A DNA stretch of 64,000 bases from assembly GCF_050947875.1 (NCBI RefSeq), contig NC_134571.1, forward strand, positions 229,596,024 to 229,660,023, in the 5' to 3' direction. Both the position numbers and the translations under genes were made by a program. The stretch comes from Dermacentor variabilis (taxonomy: Eukaryota; Arthropoda; Arachnida; Ixodida; Ixodidae). Positions within the stretch are counted from its first letter, which is position 1. Every line of letters starts with the position of its first letter. The notes beneath the pieces were generated by a model. It ran no database searches, had not been told where the DNA came from, and saw only the letters and a list, made by a program, of their open reading frames with translations. Positions 54,990 to 64,000 of this stretch are shown piece by piece.

Positions 54990-56580
54990 ATCACTTTGTA
55001 CTAGCAACAGCAGTTATGAAGCCGACTTTGTCCAGAGCATCTTTAGTATGTGAAGGTAGGCAAGTTTGTACGTTGGAATTGAAGCGTAAGAGCAGGGGAT
55101 AATGATCAGGGATGTCGATGTGCAAAACTTTTGCCTCTGGTGAATGAAGCAGGTTAGAAAGAGCATGATCAATAAGTGTACCTGTGCAGTTAGAAACCTC
55201 GCGTGTGGGGACGTCAATTAAACAATCATATTCATAGCTATGAAACAAACTAGTATAGTGAATGCATATGGGTGATGTTTCATCGAGTAAATTAATATTT
55301 ATATATCACCTATATCACCTATTATAACAACATTTTTATTTTCTAGTGATATAGTGTGTAAGATATGATCAAGATTGGTACAGAAATCAATAACTGACGA
55401 TGAAGCAGAATGGTAAATGCAGCCAAATATGAAATTCTTGTTGTCCTGAGCAAGAAAGCAGTTACTGAATTCAATTCAAACAGATTCGCAATTAGTAATG
55501 GTTAAGGATAGGTCGTGTCTTCTTCGATAAGCAATATTAGGAGAAACATATATGGCTGCACCACCATGACAGCTCGTTAATCTATTGCAGTATTCCGATT
55601 TATATTTAGGCAACAATACAAATTTTTGTCGTCATCAGATAACCAAGTTTCACTAATGGCAATTAGTGAAAATGAACTAGTTAGTGATGCAAGAAAATTG
55701 TCGATTGCGTCGAAGTGCTTACAAAGACACCGTGTGTTAAAATGAATGATGGAATGATATCCGCTTAAAAAAAAATTCACTTGATGGGCTATCAGTAGGG
55801 AAGCCATCATTGTTGTCAGCTGGTGATACAATGAGCTGTAGTCTATTTTGGTTAGGTCAGATTCGTCTCGAATGCGGATAACTTTGCTGGTAGTAGTCTT
55901 CCTAGCCTTGATTTGGCAGTTATCCGTCCAAAGAAGCATCCAGTTCCTTTCTCTCTTCAAAGTTAGGACTTTCGAAAAGAGAGCCTTGTTAGATGGGGTC
56001 AGATGCTCGTTTACAAAGACACGAGTATTAAATGAGCCAGAAAATCCAATATCACTAAGACAGAGTTTGGCTTTACGCGCTTTGCTCACAAAATCTGCTT
56101 TCTTAGTTCCGGAATAGAACCAAGCAATGATATTTTTCTTGTCGTTAGCTTTGGTTAGTATGCGATGAACAATGTCCAGATCGCTAGGCGATACAGGACA
56201 GCCAATTTTGTCTCCTACTGTTTTCATTATTGCAATACAGTCCTCTCCTTGGGAGCAGGGAATGCCCTTGATCTCGACATTGCCATGGCGAGAGTACTGC
56301 TCAAGCTCCTCCATCTTGCGAGTCAATGACTGGTTCTGAGATTTCAATTGTTTGTTCTCAACATTTAGGGTAGCATTTCAGCTACGTAGTTCTTCTACAA
56401 GTGCTCGGCACTTGTATTCAAGGAATCAACTTTTTTTTTTTAGCTCGACAATATCAATACCAGACTCCTTCATTCTTAGCAAGATCTTACCGAAGATGAG
56501 TTCATGTGTCTTTTTAGCCATGCTGTTAATGTTAATTTCTAGCTCAATTTTTTTCGATAGTTCTGCATTCGTCGGTATGG
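54990..56580 (-). pseudogene. L2/CR1-like LINE ORF1 and AP endonuclease
   Basis: ORF1: MAKKTHELIFGKILLRMKES and a coiled-coil-like stretch, a frameshift near 56350-56410, then MEELEQYSRHGNVEIKGIP and FVNEHLTPSNKALFSKVLTL, typical of LINE ORF1 RNA-binding proteins. Without a clear gap the frame runs into the endonuclease start, FNTRCLCKHFDAIDNFLASL and LIAISETWLSDDD (55700-55600). After many stops the end is seen in TGTLIDHALSNL and IDIPDHYPLLLRF (the DH pair) near 55150. Confidence 0.8.
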
Positions 56581-56751
56581 TATGAGTATTAAACAGAGAC
56601 TCGGATAGAAAAAAAAAAGAAAAAATTACCGACGATTACGTTACTTCCTAATGCGAAATTTGAGCGCAGCAAATAAGCTGTTTCACCTTTTCGATAGATT
56701 GAGGCAAAGAAATCGAGCAACACATGTATGCGCTATCACAGAATTTTTTTT

Positions 56752-56925
56752 TTATATTTCCTGTACTCCTGGATCATCTCGACGGCGGCGACGGTAAGCT
56801 TCTGCTTCGGCGGCACGCACCTCTGGATTCTGACGGCGACGGCGCTGGGCCTCTGCTCTGGCAGCTCGTTTAGCAGCAGCAGCAGCAGCAGCAGACGGAG
56901 GACTTCCATCGGTCGTCTCGCTCAT
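56752..56925 (-). CDS. Small Arg/Ala-rich ORF, 57 residues, unrecognised
   Basis: The frame starts MSETTDGSPPSAAAAAAAKR and continues ARAEAQRRRRQNPEVRAAEA and YRRRRRDD to a stop at 56752-56754. The (Q/Y)RRRR ... NPEVRA(A)EAEA pattern looks like one and a half copies of a roughly 20-residue basic repeat; STPR-type repeats are a possible comparison, but I am not sure. It lies at the edge of a GC-rich region and could be a first exon or part of a dispersed repeat. Confidence 0.3.
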   Translation of the reverse strand: MSETTDGSPPSAAAAAAAKRAARAEAQRRRRQNPEVRAAEAEAYRRRRRDDPGVQEI

Positions 56926-56960
56926 GGCTCAGAAAGAACTGGCAGATAATTTCGCAGTGG

Positions 56961-57136
56961 CGAACGGCAGCGGCAATTTCGGCTCGGGCGGTGCACATAT
57001 ACAGATCCGCCGCCACCGATCTGGCTCTCTGATTGCCACCGCACAGGGCGAACGGCAGCGGCAATTTCGGCTCGGGCGGTGCACATATACAGATCCGCCG
57101 CCACCGATCTGGCTCTCTGATTGCCACCGCACAGGG
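56961..57136. repeat. Two tandem copies of an 88-bp GC-rich unit
   Basis: Units begin cgaacggcagcggcaatttc at 56961 and 57049 and look identical. The surroundings (56730-57760) are CpG-rich, unlike most of the window, and include a G run at 57549-57560. Confidence 0.9.
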
Positions 57137-57845
57137 GTTGCATTGGAGGAGGAGCGAAGAAAGGAATTAAGTTCGAGCCGGCGCTTTGACAACCGGAGAC
57201 TCGCAGGAAGAGGGGGGAGGGGGGCGGCGTGTACACCCAGCGACAAACGATGGGGGCAGAAGCGCGCGCAGCAAGCGGACAACACGATAAAGGGAGGAGG
57301 GAAGAGATAGCAGCGACTGACTGATGCCGCTGACGCCGATAGTGAGTCAACCCCAGCTGCGGAGTTGGTTTCAGGGACAACGCCGCCGATGTCGACACAA
57401 ACAATATGATACCCTCGCTTCCGCAGCGCTAAGAACCAGGTCTAGCCGTGGGAAGGTGGTCACGTATTCGTCGACGTGCCGGGGCCTACGTGAAATCACC
57501 GGCGCGTCGGCAACTGAAGAGCACCCTATCCGCCACACAAGAACAGCGGGGGGGGGGGGACCCTTTCCTCCTCTTTCTGCATGGCGGCGACGGTGTTCTA
57601 TGCAGTCACGTTATCTTGACTCTCTAGCGGCGTCAGCGGCATCCAGCGGTATCAGTCGGTCGCTGCTAGCGCTGGGGGGATGAAAGGGGGGTGGAGCTGG
57701 TTACGAGGCCGACGACAACGCCGACGACGACGCGAAACCCAGGAACGGACGCCAAAGAGCTGCGCTCTAAAAACAAACGGTTGATGGCAGCAGCAGCAGC
57801 AGTGGCAGAAAAAAAAACGAATGGAAGGAAAACTTAGGAGTACCT

Positions 57846-58159
57846 GCGCAAACAGGATTCAGGGTTAGATGTGGATCATGCAATGCCGCTGCTGCCAGTG
57901 AAGAGCAGGCATTGATGTCGACTTCTTTATCGATAGCAGCGATCTCCAGTGGTGATTTTGCCGATGCCAGCAGCAGACCACAAAGTGGCTACGCAGTCGC
58001 ACATTCACCCGTGTGGATGATTCAGCGCCATCCAGGAAAGCAAGGCAGCGGGATGACACCACGAAGACGGTCACCGAAGAAACGGCAGCCAACTAGGGCA
58101 GCTGTGCAAACAGAAGATTGAGGGTTAGATGTGAATCACGCAATGCCGCTGCTGCCAGT
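57846..58159. repeat. ~54-bp direct repeats flanking a small basic ORF
   Basis: 57846-57899 and 58103-58159 share caaacag, agggttagatgtg, and caatgccgctgctgccagt with few changes. Between them a + frame (57912-58121) encodes MSTSLSIAAISSGDFADASS and ends with TPRRRSPKKRQPTRAAVQTE and a stop. I do not recognise it; the basic SPKK-like end might bind DNA. It could be an exon copy or an accidental ORF. Confidence 0.45.
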
Positions 58160-59329
58160 CATTGTGGTTTGAAGTACAATCATTGTGCTTTGAGTGCAAC
58201 TTGCTGTTGTGGGCACAGGTTCACCCAATAAAAATTAAGTTTTATTGCTCTGTTCTTCACCAACACTACTGCCTGACAGTATATGTAGTAAACTAAGTTC
58301 TAATAGCATGAGGCATTTTCATATTGACCTCACAAGGTGGCATTACTGTAACTTTTCATAGGCTTAAAGTTTTCAGCAAAAATTACTCGTTTTTTACCTT
58401 AATGACTTAAATTTCTATTTTCACTTTTAGCATTATTCCTCCATGATGGCTATGACTACTCATGTTTTAATGTAAATGCATGCACAATAGTGTGTCATGC
58501 AGTGTTGCACAGTGCAGCAATGAGATGCAGTGCAAATAGTTTACGTGACCATTTCTGATACATCATGTATCATGATGGCAATTTATTAAGCGGGTTGTCA
58601 ACATATTGTTAGAGCAATTGGTTACTCTGTTGAAGCAAAGTCTAAAAATGTGTCTACACCCATTTTTATGTTCAATGTATAGCTCATATAAATTAGTGAA
58701 ATCATCCAAAAATGTTCGGCGTTCAATTTGAACTGAAGTTTATTTCTTGCCTACAGTATAGAGTAAAACGCATTAACAATGCATTTGGATCCCTAGGTTT
58801 AGGTTAGTTCACTTCATTTCAATTATTTTACTTTCTGGGCCGTTCAGGCATTGCAAAAAAAGCGAGTAAAATTCACAATCAAAATTTAAATTCATCATAG
58901 AGTGACAATTGGTTAAAAGTTACACAACTAAGCGATACAGTGAAACCTCATTAAACTGTAGTTCATCATCATCAGCATGGTTCTTATTTTCACCACTGGA
59001 TACAAGGTGAAAAAGGGAGAGCCGGAAAAAAAGTCAAAATTTCTTCGGCTTGACAAAGCTCCGGTGTCCCAGACGGACACGGTAGCAGCTTGGTGTATCA
59101 ATACAATCACACATAAAGTGTGGATATAAGAGTTTTAAACACAAGTACATGTAGATACTTTCATGTTATTACATAGAAACTAGATATAATACAGTTGTGT
59201 AAAATAACTCCCACTATACAATTACAATCTGTTATCCTGCATATTATTATTCGACACTGACTCAATCGCATATATCATAAGAATGTAAAAGCAATATATA
59301 CATATATATTTATATATACACATATATAT
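58160..59329. other. AT-rich, no gene seen
   Basis: This is non-coding-looking sequence with a short TA-rich simple repeat at 59294-59329 directly before the gypsy-3 LTR. A short minus ORF near 58930-59110 has no recognisable domain. Confidence 0.5.
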
Positions 59330-59749
59330 TGACACGTGTACTTGTCTTTATCGGGCGACATGTTTCACCACATAACAAATGTTATCACACAGCGCAGGAT
59401 GCGCTTGCCTGTGTCGGAAGTTTCTGGAATGTTAGCGATGGTTCCATCCACTGTCTGTTGTTGCCGAACCTTGTGTAATCTGATTGCATGTATGCACGAC
59501 GCAAATGGCGTAGAACTTTGTGGAAAGGCATGCGGGTCCCAGCGATTACTCTGGAACATTCGACGACTGATCTATAAAAGCTGACACGCTTGACCCACTG
59601 ATCAGATTTTCGTCGATCGCCGAGTGTGTTCGCCGCTATGGTTGTTCTTTGAGTGTAGCATGCTTTTGAGGGCACACGTTCGCACAATAAAACACTAGTT
59701 TTGTTAATCACAGTTTTGCTGCCTTCTTCACCACCACCACTACGTGACA
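59330..59749 (+). repeat. Gypsy-3 5' LTR
   Basis: It begins TGACACGTGTACTTGTC and ends TACGTGACA. It contains TATAAAAG (59573-59580) and AATAAA (59686-59691), giving a plausible promoter and polyadenylation signal in the right order. The primer-binding site starts two bases after it. Confidence 0.85.
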
Positions 59750-59922
59750 TCTGGTGGAGGTGCTAGTGCGTTCATGTACCGAACGCCCCCGCATAGCCAC
59801 GATCCAAGCCCGAGGACAAAACCAACATCGCCCTAGACCAGCGTGCTAACCACAGACTGCAAGGACTGCCCCCAGAGCACGGACTTCTACTTGAGACGAC
59901 AAAGAAGATCGCGGTCAAAACA

Positions 59923-60558
59923 ATGCCAATGGCTGTGCCAGCATCCCCCGTTATCCTACAACAAGCTCGGGACCCACCGACCTTCCATGGAGCAGCGACT
60001 GAAGACCCGGAATCCTGGCTGGAGACCTAGGAATGAATCGCGACTTTCAACAACTGGGACTCCGACGACATGCTGCAGCATGTATACTCTGCCTTAGAAG
60101 ATGCTGCCAGAACGGGGTTTGGGAACCGGGAGTCAATCTTGACGACATGGGACTTGTTCCGTAGCGGTTTCCTGTGCACCTTTACGAGTGTCGTGCGCAA
60201 GGAAAGGGCCGACGCCATGCTGGACGCCCGAGTGCAGCTACCTAATGAAAACGTTGCCATCTTCACAGAAGAAATGAACCGTCTGTTCCGCCACGCCGAC
60301 CCAGATATGCCCGAGGAGAAGAAAGTCCGCCTTCTCATACGTGGTGTGAAGGAAGAACTTTTCAGCGCAATGATGCGAAGCCCACCAAAGACCGTAGAAG
60401 AGTTCCTTCGCGAGGCCACCAGCATCGAGAAGACACTGGAAATGTGGAACCGGCAATTCAACCGCTGCACGAACTCTACCAACTACACAGGAATTCAATC
60501 ACTGGCCACCGACGGTCTGCGTGAGACTATCAAAGCGTTCATACGGAAAGAGCTGTAG
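59923..60558 (+). pseudogene. Gypsy-3 Gag, capsid part
   Basis: The frame starts MPMAVPASPVILQQARDPPT, then FHGAATEDPESWLET, followed by TAG (60028-60030) and TGA (60034-60036) in frame. It then stays open with FNNWDSDDMLQHVYSALEDA, FTEEMNRLFRHADPDMPEEK, VKEELFSAMMRSPPKTVEEF to a TAG at 60556-60558. This is the retrotransposon capsid domain. Confidence 0.88.
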
Positions 60559-61030
60559 AAGTTGTACCCAGGTCGCAGCCTCAAGTAGCCTCAATCGCCG
60601 AAATCGTCAAAGATGAGCTTGAGCAATCCCTTGGAGTTCCTGAGGTGCAACCAGAATCACCACAGCCCCAGCTGGAAGCGATGACCTATGCCGCCGTCAC
60701 CCGTCGTCAAGGCCCCCCTGCACGACCGCGCCAGGGCCCTGTCATGCCACAATTCCGTCGTCCACCGCCGCCGCCAGCACGCCCGCCCGTCACCGCGTGC
60801 TCTGCTACCACTGCGGAGAAGTGGGTCACGTCTACCGCTGATGCCTATACCAGGAGATGGGACTCCGAGGATTCGCCGTTAATGCGCCGCGACCACAGAT
60901 TGGCGTACGACTTCGCGATATCGCCGACTACCTCGCCGCCACCAGGCCGCTACCTGTCGCCGCAGCGCCGACCATACACCGGCCCATCCCGGGGCCGCTC
61001 TGCAAGCCCATATCCGGAAAACTAAAAGCA
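60559..61030 (+). pseudogene. Gypsy-3 Gag C-terminus with zinc knuckle
   Basis: After the stop the chain continues in shifting frames with a Pro/Gln-rich spacer and, near 60800-60842, CYHCGEVGHVYR, then TGA in place of one residue, then Cys: a CCHC knuckle broken by a stop. GLRGFAVNAPRPQIGVRLRD follows from 60858. Nucleocapsid knuckles bind the genomic RNA. Confidence 0.8.
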
Positions 61031-61229
61031 GCAATCGATGGAGGTGCGGTTGCTGTTCGTCGAACTGACGAAGATCCTCCGCCGCCGCCGCCGAAGACAA
61101 CGAAGAGACCACCTCGACGACATAATAACGACATGCTGCAGTCCCGACGAAGTCAGGAAGCCAAGACTACACCGACAAAAGACGACTTCACGAAGCGACG
61201 TTCCAGCTTCAGTTCAACACGACGCGGCC

Positions 61230-61711
61230 GTGATCCGACGCCAAGGCCTAACTGCAACGCCAGACAAAGAACCACCGATCTCAACGTGCTTCTCGATGGC
61301 CACGCAGTTACCGCCTTAGTGGACACAAGGGCCGATTACTCCGTAATGAGTGGATACATCGCCGCCCAGTTGAAGAAAGTTAAGACTGCATGGAAGGGCC
61401 CTCAAATTCAGACAGCTGGAGGACACCTTATTACCGCAACTGGAATGTGCACAGCAAGAATTACTGTTCACGACCGGACTTGCCCTGCCACCTTCGTTAT
61501 CCTCCAACAGTGTTCACGAGACGTCATTCTCGGCATGGGCTTCCTGAACCAACACGGCGCAATCATCGACCTAAAGTCCAAGTCGATAACGCTGTTGGAA
61601 AATCGAGCGACACCACCGGAGAGCTCTCGTAGTCACCATGCCTTAAGCGTGCTTGAAAATCAAGTCAGCATCCCGCCTCGCTCCAGCATTGTCATTTCCG
61701 TCGGCACCTAA
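61230..61711 (+). pseudogene. Gypsy-3 aspartic protease
   Basis: Within a long open frame the protease shows NVLLDGHAVTALVDTRADYS, where the family has DTGADYS: the active-site Gly is Arg. Next are TARITVHDRTCPATFVIL and DVILGMGFLNQHGAIIDL. The frame ends at 61709-61711. The Gly to Arg change is expected to inactivate it. Confidence 0.85.
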
Positions 61712-62184
61712 ACACCTTCCAACGTAGAAGGTGTCATCGAGGGTGACCAACGTCTACCGCTAGACCGTGAAATTTGCGTCGCAAGAAAGATCGTTCGACG
61801 GCACGGAGGGAAAACTGAAGTGTTTCTGACAAATTTCAGCCAGCAGTTCGAGCACATCAACAAGGGCACGACGATCGCATACATCGAGGAAATTCTGGAA
61901 ACCAGTAATGCGTTTGTCCTCTCGGATTCCGCTGCATCTACCCCGACGGCCATGGTTCCCGAACCAGACTACGACATTAATCCAAGTCTCCCCATGATTA
62001 AGCAACAACAGCTCAGAAGTCTGCTCCGACGAGACAAAGGCTGATTTTCGACTCATCAAGGATTCGACAAACACCAGTCGCAAAGCATCGCATAATCACC
62101 GAGGAGTGCGCTCGACCACTCCGCCAGAGCCCTTGCCGAGTTTCGGCTCGAGAACGGGAAGCTATAAAAGAACAAGTCGATAAA

Positions 62185-63330
62185 ATGCTGTGCGATGACA
62201 TCATCCAGCCGTCGAAAAGCCCGTGGGCACACCCTGTTGTCTTGGTGAAGAAAAAGGACGGAACCTTACGTTTCTGCTTCGATTACCGTCGACTGAACAA
62301 GATCACAAAGAGGGATGTATACCCCCTACCACGGATAGACGACGCATTAGATCGGCTCTGCAACGCAAAATACTTCTCGTCAATGGATCTCAAGTCTGGC
62401 TACTGGCAAATAGAAGTTGACGAGAGACATCGCGAAAAGACCGCCTTCATCATGCCAGACAGCCTCTACGAGTTCAAGGTCATGCCGTTCGGACTGTGCT
62501 CGGTGCCTGCAATATTCCAGCGCGTCATGGACACGGTGTTAGCCGGATTGAAGTGGCAGACCTGTCTTGTTTACTTGGAGGACGTTGTCGTCTTCGCCAG
62601 AAATTTCGACGATCACCTTAGGCAGCTAGCGACAGTACTAGAAGCCATCAAGTCATCAGGGCTCACTCTGAAGCCAGAAAAGTGCCGCTTTGCTTACAAT
62701 GAACTTCTGTTCCTTGGCCATGTCATCAGCAAGTCTGGAGTCCGCCCCGACCCGCAGAAGAAAGCTGCCATCGCAAAGTTCCCGCAGCCCATCGACAAGA
62801 AGACGGTGCGTAGATTCCTTTGCATGTGTGCCTACTACAGGCGCTTTGTCAAGGACTTTTCACGCATCGCTGACCCGCTGACACAGCTAACTAAATGTGA
62901 CGTCCAGTTCAAGTGGGAAATGCCGCACGCCGACGCATTTCAAGAACTCAAACGACGCATGCAGTCACCGCCCGTACTTGTGCACTTCGACGAGGACGCC
63001 GATACCGAAATCCACACCGACACCAGTAGCCTAGGCCTCGGTGCCGTCCTAGTGCAGAGAAAAGATGGACATGAACATGTGATAGCTTACGCTAGCCGGT
63101 CGTTGTCAAAAGCAGAAGGCAATTATTCTACAACCGAAAAGGAATGCCTCGCCATTGTTTGGGCTACAGCAAAATTTCGCCCTTACCTATATGGCAGGCC
63201 ATTCAAAGTCGTCAGTGACCATCACGCCTTGTGTTTGCTAGCGAAATTAAAAGATCCTTCAGGACGGCTGGCGCGGTGGAGCCTAAGACTGCAGAAATGT
63301 GATATCACTGTAACCTATAAGTCCGTTTGA
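62185..63330 (+). pseudogene. Gypsy-3 reverse transcriptase and RNase H
   Basis: A long open frame of 381 codons. [81 protein letters not shown] and the catalytic [10 protein letters not shown], where YLDD has become YLED. RNase [49 protein letters not shown], ending at YKSV with a TGA where KSGR would be. The frame is intact, but the lost catalytic Asp should abolish DNA synthesis. Confidence 0.9.
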
Positions 63331-64000
63331 AAACACTCTGATGCCAATTGCCTATCAAGCGCCCCCATTGACTCGCCGCCACAAGATGACGAAGATGACG
63401 ACGCCTTCCTTGGCATTTTAAGCGCGGCAGACTTCTCTGAACAGCAGCGAGCAGACCCGGAGTTGCAAAACCTCGTCGAGTATTTGGAAGGGCACACTGA
63501 CGTTGTCCCTAGGGCATTTAAGTGAGGATTGTCTTCGTTCTCGCTTCAAAACAACCTACATTTAAAGAAGAACTTCTCACCAGTGCGCGCCAGCTACCTT
63601 CTTGTTGTCTCGTCAGGACTGCGTCCAGAAGTATTGACTACATGACGATCCGACCGCTGGACACCTCGGTTTCTCCTGGACGCTATCGAGGATACAAGAA
63701 AGGTATTACTGGCCGCACCTAACCGCTGATGTCGCCCGTTACGTCAGGACATGCTGAGACTGTCCGCGATGCAAGACACCGCCGACAAGGCCAGCGGGAT
63801 TACTGCAGCCAATCATGCCTCCTTACCGACCTTTACAGCAGATTCGGATGGACTTGTTGGGACCGTTTCCAACATCAACTTCTGGAAATAAGTGGATCGT
63901 CGTGGTGACGGACTACCTCACCCGCTTCGCTGAAACTAAAGCACTGCCAAAAGGTAGCGCAGCCGAAGTGGCAAAATTCTTTCTCGAAAACATCCTGCTG
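63331..64000 (+). pseudogene. Gypsy-3 RNase H end and integrase, incomplete
   Basis: Past the stop, KHSDANCLSSAP-type sequence and an acidic linker lead to LVVSSGLRPEVLTT (63600), a broken HHCC region, then QQIRMDLLGPFPTSTSGNKW-like core sequence near 63840-63895 and DYLTRFAETKALPKGSAAEV. At least three frameshifts or stops occur. The window ends inside the core domain. Confidence 0.8.

Larger units (their letters stand above)
50874..56585 (-). mobile_element. L2/CR1-like LINE with three nested insertions
   Basis: On the minus strand ORF1 (56580-55800), endonuclease (55680-54990) and RT (53780-52580) come in order, ending in a C-terminal piece (51210-51030) and a 3' poly(A) run seen as T at 50874-50892. 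Three insertions lie within, each with its own target duplication: foldback 2 (51217-51637), an inverted SINE (51829-52330) and PLE-7 (53689-54552). Frames are broken at many points. Confidence 0.85.
59330..64000 (+). mobile_element. Gypsy-3: Ty3/gypsy retrotransposon, cut by the window end
   Basis: The 5' LTR (59330-59749) is followed by a TGGTGGAGGTGC primer-binding site (59752-59763), gag (59923), protease, RT, RNase H and integrase, all on the + strand. The 3' LTR must lie beyond 64000. Stops in gag, a zinc-knuckle stop, and several breaks after 63330 show that it is inactive. Related LTR copies are at 40511-40911 and 50517-50702. Confidence 0.93.

Noticed and set aside
56880..57800. CAG/GCA triplet runs as disease-type or regulatory repeats
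   Set aside because: They are short (under ten units) and encode Ala or lie in GC-rich filler; no basis for a functional claim.

Overview
This is animal nuclear DNA, almost certainly from a hard tick. The best marker is a tRNA-derived SINE at 1289-1531 that matches the tick family Ruka; the density of Penelope-like elements (PLEs) and RTE, I-like and Ty3/gypsy families fits. There are no operons, ribosome binding sites or prokaryotic genes. The only host gene I can support is Ric-8 (synembryn), on the + strand: a 62-nt exon at 25631-25692 and a 348-nt exon at 49902-50249. They join in phase through consensus splice sites, so the 24,209 bases between them are one intron. The other Ric-8 exons appear to lie outside the window, so most or all of the 64 kb is probably intron filled with transposable elements.

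Layout. 1-5564: an exon-like P2X7-ballast fragment (minus), a 5'-truncated PLE split by Ruka, pieces of an RNase H-bearing LINE, a probable MITE and an RTE tail. 5565-21055: an inverted pair of PLE copies; the right copy is split by a Ty3/gypsy element (7440-20600, minus, 145-bp LTRs), which itself contains a full-length but broken I-like LINE (9895-15481), a TIR element (17792-19439) and a tandem duplication with an internal deletion. 21056-25630: MITE-like repeats and a 423-bp near-perfect triplication. 27825-32690: a Tigger/pogo transposon with TA duplications and a decayed DDD transposase, split by a TTAA-duplicating element. 33251-34996: a hAT relic with a BED finger, fused to a 5'-truncated gypsy (34997-37954) that holds two RTE pieces. 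38040-48730: a pogo-like relic, a LINE 5' end, three PLE relics, a solo LTR, short tandem repeats and a second, larger copy of the TIR element carrying a THAP zinc-finger exon. 50874-56585: one L2/CR1-like LINE (minus) that received three independent insertions, each with its own target-site duplication. 56730-58160: GC-rich DNA with small ORFs. 59330-64000: the 5' LTR, gag, protease, RT, RNase H and part of the integrase of a third gypsy element that runs off the window.

How the parts relate. Coding potential is dominated by dead or dying transposon genes with stops, frameshifts or lost catalytic residues. Because many insertions keep their target-site duplications, relative ages can be read. 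The most unusual recurring pattern is structural: several PLE-derived insertions are foldbacks whose 5' end is an inverted copy of the segment beside a shared 3'-terminal motif.
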